Source: Aphrophora alni (Eukaryota; Arthropoda; Insecta; Hemiptera; Aphrophoridae). Taken from it: DNA of 64,000 bases. Shown here piece by piece: positions 52,189 through 62,829 of the stretch. The notes beneath the pieces were generated by a model. That model saw only the letters and a program-made list of their open reading frames with translations, searched no databases and was not told the DNA's origin. Location: NCBI GenBank assembly GCA_963513935.1, contig OY740769.1:109595762-109659761 (forward strand), written 5' to 3'. The translations under genes were made by a program, and so were the position numbers. Numbering within the stretch: the stretch's first letter is position 1; the number at the start of each line of letters is the position of its first letter.

Positions 52189-53170
52189 ATGGATAGTGAT
52201 AGTAACAGCGATGTTGAAGGTACTCCTCTGGAGATAATTATTACGCAACTACTGATCTCTTATCAGAAAAATCAAGAGAAAGATATGAACAAACGTACGA
52301 AGAATTGATATTTTCGTGTATTGGTAAAGACGCTATTAACATTTCGGATAATGTAATGTTCGCATATTTTTGTTATAAATCTAAAAATTGCAGCACTAAC
52401 ACTTTATGAAGCATTCAGTGCTAAAAAGTACTATTCAAATAAAATAAATATATAAATAAGTAACTTCAACAGGCTTGTACTGTTTTTGAAACGTAAAACC
52501 TTAGGGTACGAATAAAAATTTCAAAACGCCGACAAATGAAGAGAGAAAGTTTGCTCAGGAATCCACCATTTATTGGAAAAAGTAGAATAATTTTTGGAAT
52601 TCACGGTGCTTGTCGGAAGGGCGAGTTTTAAAGATGAGTGTAGAGGATAAAATTCCTTTCTTATTTGTAAAATACCAAACTCTAAATCAAACCAAGATCG
52701 GAGTTTCAGAGTAGCTAACACAACGACGTGGATTATTTGTCACTATAGAAAATATATTGCTTTGAGACCAAAAATATTAACCTCAAATATAGCAATAGAT
52801 AATGCTTCGGTCAAGTTATTGTTAAAACACACTAGGAAAAATACCAAAAGAAAAGCGGATTATTTAAAATTACTACAACCGGCGATTGCTTCCGGCGGAC
52901 ACTTTTAATTGATGGAAGTGATGACATAACAAATCAAACGCCACGGCGGTTAGAGAAGTAGGAGTACAAAATTTCCAAAAAGCTATTGACGAATCCCTCA
53001 TAAATAAAATTGACAGCAAGAAATATGTTGGGACAAACTTCACGTGTTGCCAATGAAACAATAACGACAAACAACTACATCAGAGTTTCTCCACCTTGAG
53101 CTTTCTTTAGGAGATTGAGTTATCATTAAAAACTGTGAGAACTGCACTATCACTGTAAATAATTATGCTA
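52189..53170 (+). pseudogene. Decayed tyrosine-recombinase (Crypton-like) coding region
   Basis: Pieces in shifting frames follow the order of an insect tyrosine-recombinase family that I recall as Crypton-like: an N-terminal LLSEKSRERYEQTYEEL, then CKIPNSKS and DRSF, KYIALRPK, CFRRTLLIDGSDD, KAIDESLINKID and a C-terminal CENCTITVNNY. CFRR is the expected position of the second catalytic Arg. At least three frameshifts and many stops break it, and the catalytic Tyr (expected just before IDES) is not seen. It starts immediately beyond duplication unit 2; the copy of its leader at 46650-46693 shows that the duplication breakpoint lies in this element. Confidence 0.6.
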
Positions 53171-53179
53171 AAAATAAGT

Positions 53180-53725
53180 TTATATAGGACTACTTTAATA
53201 ACTCAAAAGGTAGATGTTTGTACACTGATAAATATAACCTGTATACCTGTTTAATAAAGTTGTTTATTACAATATTAGTTTTGTAATTTTATTAGAATTG
53301 TAGCTGTAGGAAAAGTCTTGTACGTTTTAACAACATAAGTGCCTTTTTCGCTCTCGAGAAATTGTCATTATTTTTCTCTCAGGGAGACAGTCGTGCTTTC
53401 TTGAACTACAAGTTTTTATTATTAATTATCCAGTATACGAAGTATAGGGTAGTTTTGTTGGTCGTCAAAAATATCGACTTCCGTTTTTTTTTTGACAGAT
53501 ATTCGCGTTTCGTTGTCTCAAGAAACCGTCCGTCCGTCGTCGTTGTCGTCTGTACGTAAGCACGATAGCTATTGAAGATATCCCCCATTCATGCCCAAAT
53601 TCATTTTCGGTTAAAAATTTGGTTTTTTTCCATTAATTTGTTTTACTTTACATTTTAAATTAATTTCTAATGTAGTTTTGAACTCCATAAAATTTCCAAT
53701 TTATGAAAAAATGGTTGTTTCCCGT
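53180..53725. other. No gene; repeat-like words
   Basis: Contains 'ccgtccgtccgtcg...cgtctgtacgtaagcacgatagct' (about 53528-53570), a type of word found at the edges of dispersed repeats in many insects. No coding region is supported. Confidence 0.35.
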
Positions 53726-56082
53726 ATGGGAACAGTGGGAGTGAATGGGTTGGTCATGTTAATTCCACTTATGTTCCCAAAAGAGAGCAGCGGGTCTGAG
53801 AGGCGTGGTAATAAAATAAACATTTATTTAATAAATATGCTATTTAATTTTGACAAAAAGAACTATATATTATTTATACAATATTAATAAAAGATAGATA
53901 TTTTTGCTACTAATACTAGTAAAATAAAGTTATCAAACGTAAAAGTTAGTAAAATAAAACACTAAAGTCATACAATTTTATTTAATTTATTGTGTAAAAG
54001 AGCAAAGCAATGTGCATGAACTGCTATGTTACACTTCATACGGGCATTCTTCTTGCACTGTCCACACCTTGATTGTTTTTCATTACTAATAATGAAATGG
54101 TCAGTCCCATCATACCTCACTTGTTCTGTGACTCTCTTATCTACCACACAAACAGTACGAGATGGTCTACGTAGAGACACCATTTCTGAGTATTTTTTGT
54201 AAATATGTTAAACATATTTGACGTGTAAAACCAAGTAAATCCAGTTGTTCTTGCTTGCTTCTTTTAACCCACCTATGTAACTGCCAAGCGTTGTTAACTG
54301 AAGCATTTATGAGGAAAGAAAACAGCTGCCAATGCCATATTTTCCCTCGGACATTGATGCGCAATTTAGAAATATTCTCATCTGACCGATCAACTCCTTC
54401 CATATATGTATTATATTGTACACAACATGCTGGTTGATCAACTAGAATGTATTTTTTTCAGTTTGTGGCTAAACCGTTTAGCTTTACACTTAGGTTCAAC
54501 CCCTGCTTGCGAAGAAACAAAATATACTATATTATTATCATGGTATTGTACCAAGGCGATTCCTGAATTTTTTTCTGATAGCTAATTTAATGATCCACGG
54601 TAATTTTTTAAAAATACTTTAGGATCCATAAGTGGGGAGTTTTCTACACGGTTTGATCTTATTGTACCAGTGCCACAAATGTCTTTCTCTTTAAGTTTTT
54701 CTACCAGTCTAATGCTACTAAAAAAGCTATCAAAAAATATGTTGTATTCTTTTTTTGGCAATTTATCTACTAAATCAATTACTACTGAACCTGCCATCCT
54801 AAGTTTAGGATCAGTATTACCTGTTTGTGCACCTTGATATGAATTTCCCTGTATAAGATGGCATAAACGAGTGTAGAGGCACCAAAATTTATAGCCAAAC
54901 CGAATGGGTTTACCATGCATGTGCTGCTTAGCTCCATGTCGACCAAAATAAGGGATCATAGATTCGTCTACGCACAAGTTCATTTTTCCAGGGAAGTATT
55001 TCAGCCATCGTACATTCAACTTTTCCCACAAAGGTGAAACTTTGGAAAAACGATTATTTTTCTGTAGATTGTTATAAAATACATGAAGATACCGTATAAT
55101 TTGACAAAATCTGTTCCTTGGCATGGCCTCACTGATGGCTCTGTTATGAGTATCAGGTCTCTGTTCCCAATACATACTATATCTTGTTACTTGACAATAG
55201 ACGCTCAACAATAAAATACTTTAAAAAACACCACATTCTTCTGGTGTCAAATTAAAATTAATTTCACCATTTTGAAAAGCTTATAAATTAGTAAAATTAC
55301 AAATCATTTCTACAATTTCTGCGTCATAAAAAAGTTCAAATAAAACTATTGGATTCTTGAAGCCACTCAGGAAGCTTAAATTATTTTTCTTTTCTTTTTT
55401 TTTTTGTTCTATGTCCCCTTCTACCCAATCGTATACACGCTTTTCATTATTTTTCTTCTTCCTTTTCACATGTTTTGTTTTGTTATCACTGCTAGTTGAT
55501 GAACCGGCAACAATAAACTGTGAAGTTGGTGCATGAGTCAAAGAATCTGTGGATGATATTACCTCTTTGATCACATTTCCATCAGCAATCCTTTTGACTA
55601 ACGCTTCAGCTTCAGCCATTAATTGTTTACCTGTTAGCCGATCTATGTTAGTTTCATCCTCTTTTCCACTATCACCATCAGAATATTTGTCATCTGGTAG
55701 AAAATACTTATCTGCGCATCAAGAACATTATCATCTTATGCAAAAAACTCCGCAATTTCCACTAATGATAACCTAAAACAAACAGTAATGTTATAAGTAG
55801 ATGTACTAAATAATTTTGACTTGTTTTCTTATTTCTTGTAGGGCCTACAATATGTTTAGTAAATGACAAAATGTGATTTTTGCAATTAGTTTGAATTCTT
55901 ATACATGTTTTATTAGTATCTCACAGAAAATAATAATACAAATGTCTATATAAATCTTAATATATTTTATATATATAATAAAAAAAGTAAAAAACAAATG
56001 TCTATATAATATATTTTCTACATATAATAAAAAAATAAAAACCATACCCGAACACCATCCCAATAAAGCCCACTGACCCCAT
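53726..56082 (-). mobile_element. piggyBac-like transposon, decayed
   Basis: The element is defined by the transposase remains and by an inverted pair: 53726-53754 and the reverse complement of 56054-56082 agree at 22 of 29 positions (ATGGG..CAGTGGG...TGGG.TGGT). I take these as terminal or subterminal inverted repeats. I could not place the expected TTAA target duplication, so the true ends may lie slightly outside. Confidence 0.65.
53971..55705 (-). pseudogene. piggyBac transposase pseudogene
   Basis: The minus strand reads, in order, FLPDDKYSDGDSG and RLTGKQLMAEAE (N-terminal acidic region); a core with RPDTHNRAISEAMPRNRF, MNLCVDESMIPYFGRHG (first Asp) and NIFFDSFFSS (second Asp); MEGVDRSD (third Asp); and a Cys/His end (CGQCKKNARMKC, HAHC). 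The core is 55211-54582. It is broken by in-frame stops near 55281, near 55232 and at 54582, by a frameshift in an A-rich run near 54460, and by another near 54175. The upstream frame closes at about 55715. It cannot make an active transposase. Confidence 0.88.
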
Positions 56083-56089
56083 TTGTTTG

Positions 56090-57180
56090 TTTATTTTTGT
56101 TTATTTTTAGTAAGGTAATTTGATTGTATGCTGATTTTAAAATAATATAAAATCTGTTTGGTACCGAAATATGGTGCTGAGAACCACAATGTTATCTTTT
56201 GTATTGGGTATTCCAAAATGGTTCCGGGTATCCCCTACATTCATCGCAAATTGTGGTGTCATATAATAGTTTCGAATTTTACCGATATTGGAAGTTATAA
56301 AAACCTACGTTGTTAAATATTAGACGTGAATTGTTAAAGGAAGGGGGAAATTTGGTATCTGATGCATTCCAATACCAATTAGGTAATATTGATAAATAGT
56401 AATATCAGAAATTAAAATCTTTATAGTTATACAGGCATAACTTAAACTCAAGAGTTAATAGTAATTATATTTACAAACTTAATGGAAAAGAATGAGCAGT
56501 ACTGGCATGGTATAAATTAGGTGTCTAGAAATTAAAAGGTAAAATAGTAGAGCTGGGAATAGGGATGCAGAAGTTAGTAGAAAGCAGAACAAAGGGTTAC
56601 AATAAACAGGTGTCAAAAACAGAACCTACAAACTTTAACGCTCTAATTATATTAAAATGCTCAAAATTGAAATTTTTCGAAAAAGATCTTAGAACTTATA
56701 AAATCTATATTGTTTTCGGCAGGACATCCTCACTATCAGCTACAAGTAGGTTATTATTTACGTGTAATGTTCCTCGATAAGTGGATAGTAAGGAGAGGTA
56801 ATAACGAATGGCATCCGCGCTCTCCAGACTTGACTTCTAAAGTCCAGCGGTAAGTAGAAAGATTCCTCCAGAGTATGTGTCTATAACAGTGAAAACGGAT
56901 TGGAATTCTACCAGGAAAGTCTAGGCGAACAGTCCCAACATTTTCTTTATTTAAGCATTTAATTGTTCTTTGTCGTGTTTCTAGCTAAAACATATGGTTT
57001 ACGAATAATTAAAACAAAAACCTTTCTGTTTCAGTTTCCTGTTATTTTCAACATTAACATCTTGTTATATTTCACCACTGTTGCAAATATTTACACAAAA
57101 GTACAGTCTGTAAATTTATGAAATCATCATTGTATCATTCAACAGCTTGACCACTTTTCCCTTCTTGTTGTTTAAAAGTT
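56090..57180. other. No recognised gene
   Basis: AT-rich; the open frame at 56565-56780 shows no domain. Confidence 0.4.
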
Positions 57181-57184
57181 AAAA

Positions 57185-57432
57185 ACCTCTCGGTCATTAT
57201 CGCCTTATAAAAAAAAGAAGAAGAGATCATGACATAAACACACTTAGTCCTCAAATATGCTAACAGCGTCGGGCTCAAAAAAGAACAAAAGTTGATCAAG
57301 ATGGATCATTGGAAAGATTAAATAGAGGAATCTAACCCAAGACTGCATAAAAAAAAGTGCATATCCAGCTAGATCCCCTTGTGATTGCCAAGCTCGTACT
57401 CCTTATAGTAAGCCCCTGAGAGTTTGAAAACG
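57185..57432 (+). repeat. SINE-like dispersed repeat, copy 3
   Basis: Blocks 'cggtcattatcgccttata', 'gggctcaaaaaagaacaaaag', 'gaggaatctaacccaag', 'atccagctagatccccttg' and 'agtaagcccctgag' follow in the family order. Confidence 0.65.
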
Positions 57433-57439
57433 TCTTAAT

Positions 57440-60330
57440 CATGCATATTTAATTAGAACAGTTGGTAACTTCTCCAAAGTTAGCTAAATATATTTCATAA
57501 TAACCATCTAACACTTTCGAATACAGGTTTAAGAGCAGTAATTTAGAACAGTGAATAATATTAAGAAACAGTTTTCAGTATTACGTTATGAAAAAAATAC
57601 TTATAAAATATGTTTCACATTCCATACTGTACAATTCACATTTGACAATTCACAAAAAACACATTACAATTGGCAGGATAACCGCGCATTTGATTGAAAA
57701 AAACATATTTTTGTTATCTGTTATTGGTCATTTGACAAAAAATAATGTTCAATCAATTTTTCTCTTTAAAACGTTTATCTTCGTAACAAATAACTTGATT
57801 TAGTAGAGGAATAAAACGAAACTTTAGTTCGACCAAAACACTTTTATCTATTTGTAATAAACAACAATTTCATATCTGTTACTGTTTAGTATAGATACGA
57901 GTATTTGTTTAGTATTTTTACCACACCCTGCTCATTTAATAAAAAAAGTTGTCTGTATCTAGGGTTTTAATGTATTTTGTCTACAGTTGTTGACAAAGTG
58001 GCATTTTGTTTATTTAAATTAGTTTGCAAAACAGCTGGTTTCTCAACAGTTTCACTTTGCCCACTACTTTGCACACTACTTTGCTTACTCCGAATGGCCA
58101 CAAAACGAAAATTAGGTTAAGTTTATTTGAATCGATTTATAATATACAGGAAATGTCCCGTATGTAGGTAAGATTAATTCTTACATGTAAAATATCATAA
58201 ATAAAGAACATAACAACGTTTTAAAGTTGAAAAAGGAAGTAATTATTCATGAAGATGATTGACAGTGTATGTACACGGAGAGTATTTTTCGTTTGCCGAG
58301 TTTTGAAGTTGGCAATCCCTTTTCCTCAACAATACACCTAAGTTATTTGTAATATTCATAAATAACCTCAGTTTTGACGTGAGAATTTCTACTTAGTGTT
58401 GATGTGTTGTTTAGCACTACTGCTATATTTTGTGTAGTTAGTTTTAAAATATGGACAGTTCAGAGGATGAAAACCTGTCAAATACCCCGCCATGTTGTGT
58501 TACTGCTGAAGTATGTTTTTCATTTGTCACAAAATAACAACTGTAGACAAAGTGTAATGTGCAATTCGTGAGCAAAGTGTCTTTTTTAAACTCGATAAAA
58601 TTGACGCACTCGGCGTCAACATTTTTCTCTCGTTTAAAAAGTGCCACTTTGCTCACTAGTTACACAAATAACTATTATATTTATATGTTGTATTTTTTAG
58701 GCTGTACCATTTAATTTACATCCGGCAACGTTAAATTATAACATCCAATTTCATAAAATTATAATTGTGCATGTATATTGCAAAATCCTAACTCTCCATT
58801 ATATAAAAAATGTCAAATTTTATTTTAGACCTTATCCTTCCAAGAACATATGATATTCTTACAGTTCTCGTAGCTGACGGTATGAGTGTTGCAAGTGGAA
58901 TCTTTTTGACAACTATGAGGACCGTCAGGGTCAATATGCTGACACGAGTTTAATGCATTGAAGCTATTTTATAAATTACACGGCTAAGAGGCCCGTCAGA
59001 TTGATGTTTATGGCAGGACTAAGAAGATACCGTTGTGGAACAATCAACTTGTTTTTCTTGATGATTTTCAATATTTTAAACTTTTATAAATAACAGAAAA
59101 ATATTTTACGAAGCACTGCCTTGTTTATAACATATATCAAAAAAGAATACTCTATATATGTTATCGTTTAACTAATCTCTTAGCTGTTGAACAAGATCTA
59201 ATGACAAGAGAATTGAGAGAATTCATAGACAGGTTAAAGCGCATCGTATTGTGTATTAATTTACTTCACTGTCACAAGTGAATAAAGCGGAGGCATTATA
59301 GATAAAAGACTTGGAATACTGTCAACAAATTGTACACTACAATATATAAATTGTAAGCTAAAATTATTTGTACTATGTAGTCTTGATTAACTTTGCTTAC
59401 GAAATCGAGAACACGAGACGTTGTGTGTGTGTGTGTGGGGGGGGGGGTTTATGTGTGTTAAAACTGTTCTCTAATTTTCTATAAGATGTATATTTTTTGA
59501 TCCTTCAAATCAATATACCATAAGGATCGGCATTTTTCTCTCTGTCGTTAGTTTTAATAAATTCGTCCGATTTCAAATGTAAGAAAGTGGAGTGATTTGT
59601 CCTCAATGTGTTTATGGATTGACCAATTATTTACACAAATCCCGTTGTTTCTTGCAAACGTGATTACAGTGACTACAGTGGACTATAGCAATTCTTACGG
59701 CGTACCAAATTGCCGTAATTATTTTGCAATATTAATGCATATTAAAGTAATCTATAACCATAATTAAAAAAATAAACAAATAAATAAAAAGAATATGTTA
59801 TAACAAACACTTATATTAGTACTTGGAGAAACAAAAATAACTCTTAGCGTTATTATGTTTTAAAATATTAAATATTTTAAAACTAACATGACTTATAAAA
59901 CTATACCAGCCATTTGTTGTTACATTAAAATTGAACGATTAAATTACAGACTTGTTATTTAATTTACGGGTCCATTGAAATAAATTTTAACCATAATCTT
60001 ATTGGGTTCAACAGAAAACACTATGTTGCCAGTGACTACAGAACTGTATTCGGTTAAAAATACAGAATGTTTTCAGTTTGGTTAAAATAACAATTCATTT
60101 AAGGAATCAGTATTTAAATAGAACAAGACGTATATAGATTATGTCATTTACATATAATGTCCTGTTGTTTTTACAGCATTCTTTGTTGGGTTAAACAACT
60201 GTTTTGTTTTTTAATACAAATTCCTGGAAACACAACAATACCTGTGATTGTAACAGATCACATCGTTAGGCATAGAAATCTTTTGATATTTACATAAAAC
60301 ATGGTAATTAAAAAAAAATTGTATATGTTT
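57440..60330. other. No recognised gene; nested dyad and simple repeats
   Basis: No gene is supported. A nested inverted repeat lies at 58568-58656 (listed separately). A (TG)n run at 59422-59436 leads into an 11-base G run. The open frame at 57588-57803 lacks a domain. Confidence 0.4.
58568..58656. repeat. Nested inverted repeat (hairpin within hairpin)
   Basis: GTGAGCAAAGTG (58568-58579) pairs perfectly with CACTTTGCTCAC (58645-58656), and pairing continues inward imperfectly (tttttaaac with gtttaaaaa). Inside the loop TTGACGC (58601-58607) pairs perfectly with GCGTCAA (58613-58619). The whole could fold into one long stem. It may be a small foldback element or an RNA hairpin. Confidence 0.6.
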
Positions 60331-60455
60331 GGTATTCATTTTATTTAAGAAAAAGACATTTGTATAAATAATGTGAAAATAAATTATAAAAAGGATGAAA
60401 TTTGATGGAAGAAAGTGAATGAATTTGTTGACGTAGAGTTTGTACAATGCTGAAC

Positions 60456-62636
60456 TTAACCGTAGTAAGGAGCGCCGTATTTGGCGACTGGTGCGGCGTA
60501 GCCAAGAGGAGCAGCGTAGCCAAGAGGAGCGGCGTATTTGGCGACTGGTGCGGCGTAGCCAAGAGGAGCGGCGTAGCCAAGAGGAGCGGCGTATTTGGCA
60601 ACAACAGGTGCTACGGCTTTGACTGCTACAGTTGGGGCGGATTTGTGGACAACGGCGTTGAATCCATTGTGGGGATCAGCGGTGTATTCTACGGTACGTA
60701 AGCTACCGTCGGGTTCAACAAGACTGTAGCTTCCTTGGACAACATCTCCTTGACGGCTTTCTTGTTGGCTTTTGGAGTCTCCGGTGATGGCGTCTTTGAT
60801 GTCATAGGAGTAGCTATAAGATGGGTTGGGATCGTAGTCAGCATCAACTACAGCCTTGGCGGCGTAAGCAACTGGGGCGGCGACTTTGTAGGCGGGTGCA
60901 GCGTAGGAAGCGTAGGCGGGGGCAGCGTAGGAAGCGTAGGCGGGGGCAGCGTAAGCAGGGGCAGCATATGCTGACCTCAAAGGTGCACCAGGAGCTACTA
61001 CAGCAGGTGCGCCTAAGTAACCTGCATTGGCGGCAGCTACGAAAGCGGCAAGAAGGACAATCTATAGAAAAAGATCAACAAAGTAAATAGATTAAATAAT
61101 ATCACATGGTAAATACAAAGATTTCATTACAAAATAATATTTTTTGTTTCTAAACTTCTTTTATTTGAGTTATTATTATTTTTTTCTTCTTCTTAATTTC
61201 TATACTTATAGAGATATTCTTTTATTAATTCCGATGAAAACATTTAATTATATGGCTCAAAGATTTTTTTGAAAAGATTATTTTCGCTATACAGATCTTG
61301 AGCTACAATTTGAGGTGTTACCATATGGTTTACAGATTGTTTAATCTTATTGGCCTACATTATATCATATTTAAAACATGTTTGATATTCAGATATTTTA
61401 GATATATTTTAAGTTATTTATAATTTTAAAATAAGATTTAATTTATGTTTGAATAGCACATATTGAAATTTCGAATTATTTTAAAAGTGAAAAAATATTA
61501 CATAATTTTAATAGCGTTATCTCAATCCATATACTTATATTAATCATAAGTCTGATTTTCCTGTTCAATGGGTTTATGAAAATCAATTGTAAACAGCACA
61601 TACAATATTACTGATAATATAATCAGGCACCCAGTAAATAAATAGTTGTATTCAATCTCTCAACATAATATTGTTTCATACTATTTCTGAATTAACTTTT
61701 GTTTTTGTTTAATTATCTTTAAATTTTATTAATTGTGCATGGTAATAATTTAATTAAAAAATAATACGCCTATACCTTTTTCCTTTAAAACCTATTACAT
61801 TATAGGGTTAATTTTATGATGAACTATGACAATATTAAAAGGAAAAAAGTTAATGTGTATTAATTGACATTTGCGTTAAATACAAAAATTTATTAAAATT
61901 GTCTTATTGAATTACTAGAGGTAGAAATATTAGTTTACAATAATGGAATTGTGATTTTTATAATGCGACAATTATAATGGATTTATATTCATGAATATTT
62001 ATATTTTTTACTTATAATATATAGTAAAAATACATGATTTTTGTGATTTTTTATCACAAGTTTTTCAATTGAATTTAGTTTAAACATTATACATACTAAT
62101 AAATGCTGTCCTTATAAATGAAGAAGGTTTTCAAAATCACATATACTGTATTTTAATATCACTGGATGTACAAGAGATAAAAATATACTAGTGTACAAAA
62201 ATCGATATTTATATACGTATTACTACGGTTTCTTCCGACAATCGTTTACAGTATTGTTTTCATAAATATCAGAAATGAATTTACTAATTATAATAAAAAA
62301 GACTAGGGTGTTATACTTGGGATTTTCTACCAAAGTAAATGAATAAAAACACTTGACTATAATAATGCCATTTTATAAATGCAAATATTTAGTTAGATAA
62401 ATACGTTTATATGATCTGTTCTGAATGGTACAGATTATTTCGTTAAACATTATTTTTACGTGTTGTGGCTGATTTTAGAGCTACATCAAAGGAAACGAAA
62501 ACTTAATCATTTTAGTTCCAACGATAAACGTATAGTAATATTTTCGTAAAGCAATGTTAACACCATTTACAAAACACTATTTCTAATGCACTACACTGTA
62601 TCCAAAACTGTCCGTAGTACGCACCTTGAAAGCCAT
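60456..62636 (-). CDS. CPR-7: RR-2 cuticle protein, two exons
   Basis: Secreted chitin-binding cuticle protein and the longest of the set (205 residues). Exon 1 is 62636-62625 (MAFK, donor GTGCGT); exon 2 is 61061-60456 after acceptor TCTATAG. Signal peptide [18 protein letters not shown] (in CPR-7 the Asn-Ala pair is coded AATGCA). The Ala/Tyr region has two ASYAAPAY units as in CPR-3. The RR-2 domain has [11 protein letters not shown] where the others have [11 protein letters not shown], then [15 protein letters not shown] and [16 protein letters not shown]. The tail is expanded by extra APLGYA units and ends KYGAPYYG. Poly-A signal RC AATAAA at 60345-60340. The lower half of the intron matches that of CPR-4. 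Confidence 0.93.
61440..62560. other. Distal half of the CPR-7 intron
   Basis: AT-rich, with no nested gene or exon fragment seen, unlike the CPR-4 intron. Confidence 0.4.
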
Positions 62637-62674
62637 GTTTCTGTTGATGAAACTTGAATATAGTGTGAGTTGAG

Positions 62675-62785
62675 GTCCACTTTGTTTATATACGTTTTTA
62701 CTTCGCAACCCTAATCAGCTGTTACCTCAGATAGTATAGCACCCCCACTTTATTCATCGAGTCCGCCCGTGCCTGAGGGGTCACC
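62675..62785 (-). promoter_or_regulatory. CPR-7 promoter
   Basis: TATAAA on the minus strand is at 62690-62685. The complete 24-base module is at 62707-62730. The GC-rich block with GTCCGCCCGTGCC is at about 62761-62773. Confidence 0.7.
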
Positions 62786-62829
62786 TTGTCAAGTGCACGC
62801 GCTCTGGTTCCACAAGGCTGACGACATGG

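Noticed and set aside
58451..58515. Possible short first exon (MDSSEDENLSNTPPCC with a GTATGT donor)
   Set aside because: No promoter, acceptor or following exon could be identified.
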